From Brucellaceae bacterium (lineage in GTDB: Bacteria; Pseudomonadota; Alphaproteobacteria; Rhizobiales; Rhizobiaceae), in assembly GCA_020637775.1 (NCBI GenBank), contig JACKJV010000011.1, forward strand, positions 49,550-113,549: 64,000 bases of DNA, given 5' to 3'. Below are positions 48,253 to 56,828 of the stretch, piece after piece. A program made the position numbers and the translations under genes. Under the pieces are notes generated by a model. The model was not told the origin of the DNA, did no database searches, and was given only the letters and a program-made list of their open reading frames with translations. Position 1 is the first letter of the stretch; the number at the start of each line of letters is the position of its first letter.

Positions 48253-48687
48253 ATGAGCGGCCCCACACTTTTCACCTGTGCGTCCTGCGGGCGGAAGAAC
48301 CGAGCGCCGGAAGGCAAGCCGCTGGAGGCAGCGCGCTGCGGGGTCTGCAAGACGCCGCTTTTCGCCGACCATCCGGCGGATGTCGATGAAGCCACGTTCA
48401 AGCGCATTGCCGGGGGCGACGACCTGCCGGTGGTGGTGGATGTCTGGGCGCCCTGGTGCGGTCCCTGCCGGACCATGGCGCCGGCATTCGCACAGGCTGC
48501 CGAGACGATGAAGGGACGCATGCGCTTCATCAAGGTCAATGCAGATACGGCGCCAGGCCTGATGCAGGCCTATGGCATCCAGGGCATTCCCACGATGCTG
48601 ATGTTCAAGGGCGGTACGCTGGTCAACCGCGTGTCTGGCGCCTTGCCGGCCGGCCAGATCGTTTCCTGGGCCAGCCAGGGCGCGTGA
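48253..48687 (+). CDS. trxC: Thioredoxin 2
   Basis: A 144-residue thioredoxin of the TrxC type. An N-terminal zinc ribbon with two CxxC pairs (CASCGRKNRA and CGVCKTPLF) precedes the thioredoxin fold with active site WCGPC (VVDVWAPWCGPCRTMAP) and the cis-Pro loop GIQGIPTMLMF. The start at 48253 has GAGGAGA 6 bases upstream. TrxC reduces oxidised cytosolic proteins and is often induced by oxidative stress. Confidence 0.93.
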   Translation: MSGPTLFTCASCGRKNRAPEGKPLEAARCGVCKTPLFADHPADVDEATFKRIAGGDDLPVVVDVWAPWCGPCRTMAPAFAQAAETMKGRMRFIKVNADTAPGLMQAYGIQGIPTMLMFKGGTLVNRVSGALPAGQIVSWASQGA

Positions 48688-48706
48688 CAGCGGTCTGGCG
48701 TCGCGT

Positions 48707-49660
48707 TCAGGTGCCGGCCACGTCCGGGCATCCATAGAGCGACGCATTTTCGTGGGCACGGCCGGCGTGCTCGAATTCCAGCGTCGAGTGGCGCACACCG
48801 AAACGGTCGGCGAGAAGCGCCTTGATGCGGGCCTTCACCGCCTCCTGCGCCTCCCAACCGCCTGCTGTCAGCACGACATGGGCATCAAAGGAAGGCTGTT
48901 GTTCCTGCATCTGCCAGAAGTGGACATGGTGAAGGCTCGCCACGCCGTCCACTTCCCTGATCGCGGCGATGACCTTCCTGCCGTCGAGCCCGTCGGGGCT
49001 GCCCAGCATCAGGGTGCGGACCGGACCGCCGATCTCGCTGAACGCGAGCCAAAGGATATAGGCGGCGATGGCGATGGTGATGAGCGGGTCGACGATGCGC
49101 CAGTCATAGAGAAGGATCAGCGTTCCGCCGACGATCACCGCAACGGAGGCAAGCGCATCGGACAGGTTGTGCAGGAAAAGGGCGCGGATATTCACGCTTC
49201 CCTTTTGCATGGACCAGGTCAGGAACGCTGTGAGCGCATCCACCGCCAGCGCCACGCCTGCGACGATGACCACAGTCCATCCGGCGACGGCGGGTGGGTC
49301 GATCAGGCGCATGGCGCCCTCATAGACCAGGTAGAGGCCGACCAGGATGAGTGTGGTATAGTTGATCAGCGCGGCGACGATCTCGATCCGGCCATAGCCG
49401 TAGGTCATGGCTTCGTCAGGCGGACGGCGGGCGATGCGGCGCGCGGCATAGGCGATGGCAAGCGATGCCATGTCGGAGAGATTGTGCAGGGCGTCGGCGA
49501 TCAGGGCGAGACTGCCCGACATGATGCCGCCCGCGATCTGGGCCAGCGTCAGCAGCCCGTTGGCCCAGATGGCGACCAGAACGCGCCGGTCGCCGCTGTC
49601 GGGGTCCATGTGGACATGGCCGGGGCCATGCGTGTGGCCGTGATAATGGTCGTGGCCCAT
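48707..49660 (-). CDS. Cation diffusion facilitator (Zn/Co/Cd efflux, CzcD/ZitB-like)
   Basis: A 317-residue CDF transporter. The start at 49660 begins a His-rich tail (MGHDHYHGHTHGPGHVH) that binds metal ions, behind GAAGG. Six helices follow; the transport site is formed by ALIADALHNLSDMAS (helix II) and ALFLHNLSDALASVAV (helix V), giving the HxxxD pairs of zinc-type CDFs. The cytoplasmic C-terminal domain (VDGVASLHHVHFWQMQ) ends the protein. A MerR-type promoter lies upstream. Confidence 0.92.
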   Translation of the reverse strand: MGHDHYHGHTHGPGHVHMDPDSGDRRVLVAIWANGLLTLAQIAGGIMSGSLALIADALHNLSDMASLAIAYAARRIARRPPDEAMTYGYGRIEIVAALINYTTLILVGLYLVYEGAMRLIDPPAVAGWTVVIVAGVALAVDALTAFLTWSMQKGSVNIRALFLHNLSDALASVAVIVGGTLILLYDWRIVDPLITIAIAAYILWLAFSEIGGPVRTLMLGSPDGLDGRKVIAAIREVDGVASLHHVHFWQMQEQQPSFDAHVVLTAGGWEAQEAVKARIKALLADRFGVRHSTLEFEHAGRAHENASLYGCPDVAGT

Positions 49661-49710
49661 ACCAAACCTTCGCATCCGTTGCCGGCGCCGGGGATTCGCC
49701 GCCTCCTGAT

Positions 49711-49741
49711 CACCTAACCCCTCCAGCCGCTGGAGGTTCAA
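49711..49741 (-). promoter_or_regulatory. MerR-type metal-responsive promoter of the CDF gene
   Basis: On the minus strand, TTGAAC (49736-49741) and TAGGTG (49711-49716) are separated by 19 bases that hold the palindrome CTCCAGCGGCTGGAG (49721-49735). An over-long 19-base spacer with a central dyad is the mark of promoters untwisted by MerR-family activators such as ZntR, CadR or CueR. No merR-like gene is in the window. Confidence 0.65.
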
Positions 49742-49779
49742 GCGAAATCTGCCCGTACCTGCCGGCTGCGCCCTGAGCA

Positions 49780-49885
49780 TTCGCGCCATACCGGCGCGAA
49801 ACCGGCATCCGCTTTCGCTGGAATTGCTGATCCCCTTGCCGCAATTCCGGACGCGAAACCGGTGTCCACTTTCGCTGGAATTGCT
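49780..49885. repeat. Intergenic repeat element with two 34-base copies and hairpins
   Basis: Two near-identical copies (49795-49828 and 49852-49885; 4 differences) start CGCGAAACCGG and end CTTTCGCTGGAATTGCT, spaced 57 bases. Between them GCAATTCC pairs with GGAATTGC of the first copy (8-bp stem), and TTCGCGCC / GGCGCGAA at 49780-49800 forms another 8-bp stem. Similar elements are familiar from rhizobial and Brucella intergenic DNA. It lies directly after the aldolase stop and may serve as its transcript end. Confidence 0.7.
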
Positions 49886-50611
49886 TCAGATCCCGCCAAA
49901 CCCTGCGCGGGCGGACCAGTAGTCCCAGGCGCGGGCCTGCGGCATGTCACCCATCAGCATGGCGGCGGCCTTTTCGATCTCGCCTTGCGCCAGGTATTTG
50001 GGCTGGCCGAGCGGCAGCGTCTTCAGGATCAGTTCGGCATTGTCGCGCATGTAGATGGAGACCATGCAGATGCCCTTCAGGTTCGGCGCGGCGCAGACCG
50101 CGCCATGACCGCGCAGTAGGGCCGCGGCATTGCCGCCCAGCGTGCGGGCGAGCGAGTGACCCATGTCGAGCGTGTCGACCAGCATGTTGGTGTCGCCAAA
50201 TTCGGCCTGGCTGTCCCAGACCGGTATTTCGGACCCTGCCACCGATGCCATGTGAAACACCGGTTTCAACGGCACACCGGTCAGCGAGAAGGGGATGACC
50301 GCCGGGGCATGATGGTGGGACACGGCATTGATCTGCGGACGGGCGCGATAGATCGCGGCGTGGATGAACCGCTCCGCATAGGGGCGGCGCGGGTCGTCGG
50401 AAAGCAGCGTGCCGTCGAGATCGAATTCCATGATGTCGTCGCGGGTCACGATTTCCGGGCTGCGCGAGCGCGACAGGAAAAACCGCTCCGGGTTGACGGG
50501 ACTGCGCACACTGACGTGACCGAAGCCATCGATGATGTTCTCGCGCGCCAGGATGCGGTTGGCGATCACGAGATCGCGGATCGCGTTTTCTGTCAGGTCC
50601 TTGTCGCTCAT
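49886..50611 (-). CDS. Class II aldolase/adducin-fold enzyme
   Basis: A 241-residue protein of the AraD/FucA/adducin fold. GFGHVSVRSP is the substrate loop; the zinc His pair is in SHHHAPAV and a third His in LLRGHGAV. The family includes sugar-phosphate aldolases, epimerases and 3,4-dihydroxyphthalate decarboxylase (PhtC). It forms an operon with the EamA gene upstream (34-base gap), whose promoter carries the TTAG-N4-CTAA motif shared with the phthalate-type genes. A decarboxylase role in that pathway is therefore possible but unproven. Confidence 0.82.
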   Translation of the reverse strand: MSDKDLTENAIRDLVIANRILARENIIDGFGHVSVRSPVNPERFFLSRSRSPEIVTRDDIMEFDLDGTLLSDDPRRPYAERFIHAAIYRARPQINAVSHHHAPAVIPFSLTGVPLKPVFHMASVAGSEIPVWDSQAEFGDTNMLVDTLDMGHSLARTLGGNAAALLRGHGAVCAAPNLKGICMVSIYMRDNAELILKTLPLGQPKYLAQGEIEKAAAMLMGDMPQARAWDYWSARAGFGGI

Positions 50612-50645
50612 TTCGTCTCTCCCTCTGCTTGTCTTGTCGTTCGGT

Positions 50646-51563
50646 TCAGGCCGGCAGCGACATCAGGATGACGCCACCGGTGGCCAGAATGGTGGCGATG
50701 ACGATGGCGCGGCCGGGCATCGGCTCGGTCTTGAAAACGGCCACCGCCAGGAAGGCGGCGATGTAGACCTCGACGGAATTGATGAAGGCGACGCGCCCGA
50801 CACCGGTCAGTTTCAGCGCCGCGAACTGGGACAGTTGACCGGCGGCCATCAGCACCGCGGCAAGCAATTGCCAGGGATTGGGCGTCCTGAGCGCCCCGGC
50901 CAGGGCGATGCGGTAACGGGTGCTGAACACGGCTGCGCCGGCATAGAAGGCGATGGCCGTCAGCGAGCCGACAAAGGCGCCGAAGAAGGCATCGGGCACG
51001 GCTTCAAGCCCGAACTTGCGTGCCACGAAGCTGAGCGCGTAGAGCAGCGCGGAGGCAATGCCATAGACGAGGCCCCGGGAGATCATCGCACGGCGTGCCG
51101 GATCGTCACTGGAAATGCGGATGCGCGCGCTGTTTTCCCGGTAAAGCAGGTAGAAACTGGCGGCGATCAGTGCCATGCCGACGGCAGCGACGCCGGAAAC
51201 CCGCTCGCCGAGAACCAGGCCGGCGACGATCACCGACATGAAGGGCATGAGGCGGCGGGTCGTGGATGCGCGAATGACGCCGGCCAGTTCGATGGAGCGG
51301 AACATGGTGATGCGGCCCCAGACGGTGGCCAGAAGACCGGAGGCGACAAACCAGCCGATTGCCACGCCAGCGCCATGCCAGCCATTGAGGTGGAACTGGC
51401 CGTTGCCGGTTGCCAGCCAGCCCAGCCCGGCGAACAGGCCGGTCGCCATCGCTGACAACAGGACGCCGGTCTCGCCGCTGCTGGTGCGCGCGCCCTTGGC
51501 AATGGCGACGCTGGACAGCGCAAAGGCGAAGGCCGCGGCAAGAGCCAGAAGTTCACCGGTCAC
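50646..51563 (-). CDS. EamA/DMT-family transporter
   Basis: A 305-residue protein with about 10 membrane helices in two EamA repeats (first ELLALAAAFAFALSSVAIAKGARTSSG; second YGIASALLYALSFVARKFGLEAVPDAFFGA). The start codon is GTG at 51563. DMT transporters usually export small metabolites. Its promoter region carries TTAGAAAGCTAA, linking it to the aromatic cluster. Confidence 0.85.
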   Translation of the reverse strand: MTGELLALAAAFAFALSSVAIAKGARTSSGETGVLLSAMATGLFAGLGWLATGNGQFHLNGWHGAGVAIGWFVASGLLATVWGRITMFRSIELAGVIRASTTRRLMPFMSVIVAGLVLGERVSGVAAVGMALIAASFYLLYRENSARIRISSDDPARRAMISRGLVYGIASALLYALSFVARKFGLEAVPDAFFGAFVGSLTAIAFYAGAAVFSTRYRIALAGALRTPNPWQLLAAVLMAAGQLSQFAALKLTGVGRVAFINSVEVYIAAFLAVAVFKTEPMPGRAIVIATILATGGVILMSLPA

Positions 51564-51633
51564 GCGGGCCTGCCAGGAGTGTTGTCATCATCCGGTTCCC
51601 GAGAGGCGGGGCGGTTGTGGCATTCCTCTCCCC

Positions 51634-51645
51634 TTAGAAAGCTAA
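51634..51645. promoter_or_regulatory. TTAG-N4-CTAA motif upstream of the EamA/aldolase operon
   Basis: TTAGAAAGCTAA within CTTAG-AAAG-CTAAG, 71 bases before the EamA start. The same 12 bases occur at 58987 and 59048. It has the form of a MarR-type operator. Confidence 0.6.
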
Positions 51646-51708
51646 GGAAAAGCCCTATAGCGGGAAACGGGCACACTGTCGAGCAATACGCATGTGCATG
51701 AACGGCAA

Positions 51709-51738
51709 TTGACAATTCCGATTCGCGCCCTTTATCCT
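51709..51738 (+). promoter_or_regulatory. Sigma-70-type promoter of the TAXI-TRAP operon
   Basis: TTGACA (51709-51714) and TATCCT (51733-51738) are 18 bases apart. An operator-like repeat lies immediately downstream, where a repressor would block initiation. Confidence 0.55.
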
Positions 51739-51745
51739 GAAACAG

Positions 51746-51764
51746 TTAGCAATCTAATGATTGC
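51746..51764. promoter_or_regulatory. TTAG-N4-CTAA motif with overlapping palindrome before the TAXI gene
   Basis: TTAGCAATCTAA (51746-51757) matches the motif seen at the other cluster promoters. It overlaps a perfect inverted repeat GCAATC-TAAT-GATTGC (51749-51764). Both lie just downstream of the -10 element. Confidence 0.6.
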
Positions 51765-51781
51765 CGATGTGGGAGGATATC

Positions 51782-52771
51782 ATGAAAAAAATGCTGGCTG
51801 GCGCCCTTGCAGGTGCCGCGATCACGGTGCTTGCCATGGCTGGTGGAGCGCAAGCGCAAACCTATAACCTGACCCTTTGCGGCGCGAGCCCGGGCGGATT
51901 GTGGAGCCTGCTGGGCGCAGGCGTTGACGCTGCCGTCAAGAAGGCCTTTCCCGGCTCGACCGTGACCTATCAGACATCCGGCGGGGGGCTTGCCAATGTC
52001 GCGCTGCTCGATCAGGGCAAATGCGACCTTGCCATCATCCATGACGCCGAGGCCAAGCTTGCCATCGGCGGCAAACCGCCCTTCCAGGGGCCGATCGACA
52101 GCATGGCGACAGTGGCCCAGCTCTATACCTGGGCGCCGATGCAGGCCATCGTGAATGCCGACTACGCCAAGGAACACAATCTCGCCACGCTGGAAGACAT
52201 TGCCGAACAGAAGCTGCCGATCCGCATCGCGCTCAACAAGCGCGGCAATATCGTCAGTTCGGTCGGCGAATCCATGCTCAATGCCATCGGCGCCAGCCCG
52301 GACGAGATCAAGTCATGGGGTGGCGACGTGCAGTTCGCCGCTTCCGGCGAGCAGGGCGACCTGATGCGCGACCGCCGTATCGACATGATCCTCAACTCGC
52401 TGTTCGTCAATCACAGCTCGATCCGCGAACTGGCCTCGTCCATCGACGTCAAGCTGCTGCCGGTGACCCAGGAGACGGCGGACAAGGTGATCGAGGAATG
52501 GGACATCAAGCCGTTCACGATCAAGAACGAATCCTATGACTGGACCGACAGCGACGTGCTGACCGTGACCGTCTCGGCGCAGCTCTTCGTGCGGGCCGAT
52601 GCCGACGAAACCATGGTTCATGACATCACCAAGGCGCTTGTCGACAACGCGGACCAGCTCAACGGGGTTCACAAGGCGATGGCGCCGCTGGATGTGGCAT
52701 TGATGGCCGGCGCCAAGACCGTGCCCTACCATCCGGCCGCCAGGAAGGTGTACGAAGACGCGGGCCACTGA
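51782..52771 (+). CDS. TAXI-family TRAP transporter solute-binding protein
   Basis: A 329-residue periplasmic protein with signal peptide MKKMLAGALAGAAITVLAMA cleaved after GAQAQ. YNLTLCGASPGGLWSLLGAGVDAAVKKAFPGSTVTYQTSGGGLANVALLDQG is the TAXI pattern. GGGAGG precedes the ATG. The fused permease follows after a hairpin. By location the ligand is probably the aromatic acid degraded by the neighbouring enzymes. Confidence 0.88.
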   Translation: MKKMLAGALAGAAITVLAMAGGAQAQTYNLTLCGASPGGLWSLLGAGVDAAVKKAFPGSTVTYQTSGGGLANVALLDQGKCDLAIIHDAEAKLAIGGKPPFQGPIDSMATVAQLYTWAPMQAIVNADYAKEHNLATLEDIAEQKLPIRIALNKRGNIVSSVGESMLNAIGASPDEIKSWGGDVQFAASGEQGDLMRDRRIDMILNSLFVNHSSIRELASSIDVKLLPVTQETADKVIEEWDIKPFTIKNESYDWTDSDVLTVTVSAQLFVRADADETMVHDITKALVDNADQLNGVHKAMAPLDVALMAGAKTVPYHPAARKVYEDAGH

Positions 52772-52787
52772 GCCAGCGATCTTGACT

Positions 52788-52837
52788 GCCGGCGCGCTGC
52801 GGCCTGACGGACGCACGCGCCGGCGCGTTTCCTTTTT
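52788..52837 (+). terminator. Attenuator-like hairpin between TAXI and TRAP permease genes
   Basis: A 9-bp perfect stem GCCGGCGCG / CGCGCCGGC with a 19-base loop is followed by a T-rich run (52828-52836). It should lower permease expression relative to the binding protein. Confidence 0.6.
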
Positions 52838-52865
52838 CCTGAGCCAGGGAACGGCCTGAAAGCCC

Positions 52866-54785
52866 ATGTTCAAACTGTTCTTCGACACCGGGGCGCGGCG
52901 CTCGCCGGCCGGCCTCACCGGTCATGTAGTCAAGGCATTCGCCGCGGGAACCGCGGTGTGGACCGTCTATGCGGCGGCCTTCTCGCGCGCAGACGCGCTG
53001 TCCCTCATCATGACCTTCCTGTCGCTGATGCTGGTGCTGACCTTCGTGCTGATCGGTGCCACGGCCAATGCCGACCGCCAGCGCATTCCGCTCGCCGACT
53101 GGGCCATGGCGGCGCTCTCGGCGGCCTGCGGCATCTATTTCGTGTCGCAGGCCGACATGATCGCCCAGCGCATCACGTTGCTCGATCCGTTGTCCACCTA
53201 TGATGTCACCTTCGCGTCCCTCATCCTGGTGCTCACCATCGAGGCGATGCGGCGCACGGTTGGCGTCGGGCTGACCGTGATCGTTCTGATCTTCCTGGCC
53301 TACAACCTGTTCGGCGACCGGCTCGGCGGTACGCTTGGGCATGGCGAGATCTCGTACACGCATTTTCTTGACATCATCATCTTCACCACCGACGGCCTGT
53401 TCGGGGTTCCGTTGCGGGTGGCGGCGACCTATGCCTTTCTCTTCGTGCTGTTCGGGACCACGCTTTCCTATGCCGGCGGCTCGGTCTTCTTCTACAATCT
53501 GGCCGCCTATCTCACGGGCAAGTCGCCCGGGGGTCCGGCCAAGATCGCGGTCATCTCTTCGGGCCTCTACGGCACGATTTCGGGAAGTCCGACCTCGGAT
53601 GTCGTCACAACCGGCTCGATCACCATTCCGATGATGAAGAAGATGGGCTACCGTCCGACCTTCGCCGGAGCGGTGGAAGTGGCCGCCTCGACAGGCGGCA
53701 GCCTGCTGCCGCCGGTGATGGGCGCGGCCGCTTTCATCATGTCGGAATATACCGGCATCGACTATGTCGACATTGCCTTCGCGGCGCTGATCCCGGCCTT
53801 GCTCTACTATGTCCCGATCTATTTGCAGGTCCACCTCAGGGCGCGACGCAACGGGCTGGCCGGTGTCGACCGGTCCGAGATTCCGACGCTGGCCATCACC
53901 ATGCGCGAAGGCGGGCTGTTCATCGTTCCGCTCGTTGTCATCACCTGGGCGCTGGTGGAGGGCTATACGCCCACCTATGCGGCGGTCTACGGCGTGACGG
54001 CCGTGCTTCTGGTTTCGCTGTTGCGGCAGAAGACGCGGCTGACGCCGAAGAAGATCTACGACATCCTGGCCGAAACGAGCCTGCGCACCGTGCCGGTGGC
54101 GGGCGCCTGCGCCGCGGCCGGACTGGTCATCGGCGGCATCACGATGACGGGGCTTGCGTCGAAATTCAGCGCGCTGGTCTTCCTGCTTTCGGGCGCCGAC
54201 CTGTTTTCCTCGCTGCTGATCGCCGCCCTGCTGACGACGCTGCTCGGCATGGGCATGCCCACCCCCAGCGCCTATATCCTGGCGGCGGTGCTGATCTCGC
54301 CTGTCATGCGTTCGCTTGGCATCGAGGACCTGCAGGGCCATCTCTTCCTGCTCTATTTCGCCGTCATGTCCGCGCTTACGCCGCCGGTGGCGGTGGCTGC
54401 CTATGCCGCCAGCGCGATCGCCGACGAGAATCCGCTGAAGATTGCCGCGCAGTCGGTCAAGATCGCCATCGGCGCTTTCCTGATCCCGTTCTGCTTCGTC
54501 TACAATCCGGCGCTTCTGCTTCAGGGCAGCCCCTGGGAAATCGTCTACACGACAGTCAGTGCGATTGCCGGCCTGGTCATGGTCGCCATTGCCGTGGAGG
54601 GGTACTGGAAGCGGGCCCTGCCGGGGCTGGTGCGCCTGGCTTTCCTGGCGGCGGGCCTGCTGTTCCTGGCGGGCGGCTACCTGATGGCCGGCGTCGCACT
54701 GGCGCTGGTTGCCGGCGGGGCGGCTTTCGCCCGGGCCACGGCGCCGGCGGTCGCTGCCGCGCCGAAGCCGAAGGCCGGCGAATGA
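52866..54785 (+). CDS. TRAP transporter fused permease (DctQ-DctM type) for TAXI system
   Basis: A 639-residue polytopic protein with about 16-18 hydrophobic segments. The first part (helices to about residue 140) corresponds to the small DctQ-like subunit and the rest to the large DctM subunit. AKIAVISSGLYGTISGSPTSDVVTTGSITIPMMKKMGYRPTFAGAVEVAASTGGSLLPPVMGAAAFIM is the signature of the 4TM/12TM fused permeases, repeated in reduced form at LLGMGMPTPSAYI. An Ala/Pro-rich tail ends it. Confidence 0.9.
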   Translation: MFKLFFDTGARRSPAGLTGHVVKAFAAGTAVWTVYAAAFSRADALSLIMTFLSLMLVLTFVLIGATANADRQRIPLADWAMAALSAACGIYFVSQADMIAQRITLLDPLSTYDVTFASLILVLTIEAMRRTVGVGLTVIVLIFLAYNLFGDRLGGTLGHGEISYTHFLDIIIFTTDGLFGVPLRVAATYAFLFVLFGTTLSYAGGSVFFYNLAAYLTGKSPGGPAKIAVISSGLYGTISGSPTSDVVTTGSITIPMMKKMGYRPTFAGAVEVAASTGGSLLPPVMGAAAFIMSEYTGIDYVDIAFAALIPALLYYVPIYLQVHLRARRNGLAGVDRSEIPTLAITMREGGLFIVPLVVITWALVEGYTPTYAAVYGVTAVLLVSLLRQKTRLTPKKIYDILAETSLRTVPVAGACAAAGLVIGGITMTGLASKFSALVFLLSGADLFSSLLIAALLTTLLGMGMPTPSAYILAAVLISPVMRSLGIEDLQGHLFLLYFAVMSALTPPVAVAAYAASAIADENPLKIAAQSVKIAIGAFLIPFCFVYNPALLLQGSPWEIVYTTVSAIAGLVMVAIAVEGYWKRALPGLVRLAFLAAGLLFLAGGYLMAGVALALVAGGAAFARATAPAVAAAPKPKAGE

Positions 54786-54847
54786 GGGGCGGGATTGCAG
54801 ACTCGCCCCGAGCCGGTTAAGGGCCGGCGGAGAAGGGGTTTCACGCC

Positions 54848-55354
54848 ATGGACGATTCGCACGGCGGACAGCAGCCGCCGCCAGCCGGTGATGCAGAGCT
54901 GACGTTCGAGGAGAGCGTCGGCTACCAGATCCGCCAGACACAGCGACTCGTCCAGAAATATCTGCAACTGAAGATCGAGCCCTATGGCGTGACGCCGGGC
55001 ATGTGGTATTTCCTGCGTGCCCTCTGGCACCGCGACGGCATGACCCAGCGCGAACTGTCACTCGTCGTCGGCACGATGGAGCCGACCACGCTGACCGCCA
55101 TCAAGTCGATGGAGCGGCGCGGGCTTGTGCGCAGGGTCAAGAACGCCGATGACCGGCGCAAGATCAACATCTATCTGACCCGGCGCGGGCACGCGCTGCG
55201 GCGCGAATTGATGCCGCTGGCGCGCGAGGTGGTGGACCATTCCGTCGAAGGGTTTTCGGAAGCCGACAGGGCTGCCTTCCTGACCTATCTGAAGGCGGTG
55301 CAGGACAATCTGCTTACCCGCATGGACAGCGAGACCGGCCCGCAGGACGACTGA
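54848..55354 (+). CDS. MarR-family transcriptional regulator
   Basis: A 168-residue regulator. The winged helix spans MTQRELSLVVGTMEPTTLTAIKSMERRGLVRRVKNADDRRKINIYLTRRG, with the wing DRRK typical of MarR. It is the only MarR-type gene in the window and is encoded in the middle of the aromatic cluster, downstream of the TRAP genes, making it the prime candidate to bind the TTAG-N4-CTAA sites and release them on binding the aromatic substrate. Confidence 0.88.
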   Translation: MDDSHGGQQPPPAGDAELTFEESVGYQIRQTQRLVQKYLQLKIEPYGVTPGMWYFLRALWHRDGMTQRELSLVVGTMEPTTLTAIKSMERRGLVRRVKNADDRRKINIYLTRRGHALRRELMPLAREVVDHSVEGFSEADRAAFLTYLKAVQDNLLTRMDSETGPQDD

Positions 55355-55360
55355 CGGGCG

Positions 55361-55810
55361 TCAGCCGTTTGCCATGGTTCCGGCCAGGTTCGCCAGAAAG
55401 GCCTGCACGGTCATCACTTCGCGCAGCGGCAATGCCGCCTGCCGGTCGTCGAGGCTGGAGACATGGCTCAGGCCTTCGCCGTCCCACAGCCACCAATAGG
55501 CGACATTGCCCTGGCGGTCGCGCACCGGCATGCGGAATGTGGGAAACGCGCGGCATGATGGTGGAACGGCGGCCGTGGCGACACGCCTTCCGGCGATGCG
55601 GCCCTGTTCCAGCGCCGCACCCAGTGGCAGCATGGCGGTGAATGCGCCCTCCATTCCGGCCAGCCGCGCGACATTGTCCGGCCGTGCGGCATGAAGACCG
55701 GGCAAGGCACGCACGACTTCCGGATAGGAGGCGTGATTGTGCGTGACCTGGACATAGGCCAGCCCGGCACCGGATTCGATTTCGACGATGTCGCCCGGTT
55801 GCAGTTTCAT
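55361..55810 (-). CDS. Unrecognised small protein of the aromatic cluster
   Basis: A 149-residue predicted soluble protein that I cannot assign. I chose 55810 (MKLQPGDIVEIESGAGLAYVQVTHNHASYPEVVRALPG). The N-terminal piece looks like a small beta-barrel of the kind seen in Imm26-like proteins, and WWLWDGEGLSHVSSLDDRQAALPLREVMT near the C-terminus is Trp-rich. It lies 25 bases downstream of the decarboxylase gene in the same direction, so it is likely co-transcribed with it. No signal peptide or membrane segment is seen. Confidence 0.7.
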   Translation of the reverse strand: MKLQPGDIVEIESGAGLAYVQVTHNHASYPEVVRALPGLHAARPDNVARLAGMEGAFTAMLPLGAALEQGRIAGRRVATAAVPPSCRAFPTFRMPVRDRQGNVAYWWLWDGEGLSHVSSLDDRQAALPLREVMTVQAFLANLAGTMANG

Positions 55811-55835
55811 GGCGGATTCCCTGTCTTCAGTGTGC

Positions 55836-56828
55836 TCAAAGGCTGTAGGATTCCAGCGTGGCGGGATGGAAGAGTTCCTCCACAGCCACCTTGCGCGGCG
55901 ACAGGCCCTGGGCATGATGATAGGCGAGGAAGGTTTCCAGCACGTGGCGGTTTCCGTCCAGCCCGTAGGTCCAGATGTCCGGTCCCATCAGGGCGCGGGC
56001 GCGGGCGAGATTGTCCTCAACGAACGGCATGGTCACCTTGGTGGCAGACGTGTCGGCGAGGGCTTCCTGGGCCAGCCGCCTGGCCTGGGTGAAGGCCTTC
56101 AGCAATGCGCCCGGCAGCCAGGGGTGGGCGTCGGCCAGCGTGCGGCGCAGGCCCAGCACATGCATGATGGGGAAGATGTGCGTCTTGCGGAAATAGGTCT
56201 CGGCCTCTGCGACCGTGTCGGTGAAAAGCCGGCCGATCGCCGGATGGCCCTCATCGAAGCAGCGCGGGGCGCGTGGGCCGACGAAGCCGTCGATCTCGCC
56301 GTCGACGAGCATCGCGTTCAACGTCGCGCCGTCCGGCGCCTCGGTCATGGTGATGCCGTCGGGGATGGTGACCTTGATCTTTTCGGGCCGGCCCGGCGTG
56401 TTCATGCCGCCGCGCACCCAATGGATGTCCGAAGGGCTGACGCCGTATTCGTCCTCAAGGATGCCGCGGAACCAGACATTGGCCGACAACTGGTATTCGG
56501 CGATGCCGATGCGCCGGCCGCGCAGATCCGCCGGCGTCTCGATGCCGCGGTCCTTGCGCACGTAAATGGAGGTGTGGCGGAACGCACGCGACAGGAAGAC
56601 CGGGATTGCCACGTAATGCGGTTCGCCGCGCGCCACCGAGATGGAGTAGGACGAGATCGACAGTTCCGAGACGTCGAAAGCATGATGGCGGAAGGCGCGG
56701 AAGAACATTTCCTCCGGCGACAGCGCCATGCATACGGGGTCGACGCCATCGATCTTCACCCGGCCATCGAAAATGGCCCGCGTGCGGTCATAGTCGCCCA
56801 TGGCGATGGACAGTTTCAGGTCGCTCAT
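55836..56828 (-). CDS. pht5: 4,5-dihydroxyphthalate decarboxylase-like protein
   Basis: A 330-residue protein with a periplasmic-binding-protein fold but no signal peptide. LKLSIAMGDYDRTRAIFDGRVKIDGVDP at the N-terminus and RAFRHHAFDVSELSISSYSISVARG match Pht5, which converts 4,5-dihydroxyphthalate to protocatechuate and CO2. It overlaps the dehydrogenase gene by 4 bases. Some family members are annotated as ABC binding proteins; the missing signal peptide and the neighbours favour the decarboxylase. Confidence 0.83.
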   Translation of the reverse strand: MSDLKLSIAMGDYDRTRAIFDGRVKIDGVDPVCMALSPEEMFFRAFRHHAFDVSELSISSYSISVARGEPHYVAIPVFLSRAFRHTSIYVRKDRGIETPADLRGRRIGIAEYQLSANVWFRGILEDEYGVSPSDIHWVRGGMNTPGRPEKIKVTIPDGITMTEAPDGATLNAMLVDGEIDGFVGPRAPRCFDEGHPAIGRLFTDTVAEAETYFRKTHIFPIMHVLGLRRTLADAHPWLPGALLKAFTQARRLAQEALADTSATKVTMPFVEDNLARARALMGPDIWTYGLDGNRHVLETFLAYHHAQGLSPRKVAVEELFHPATLESYSL

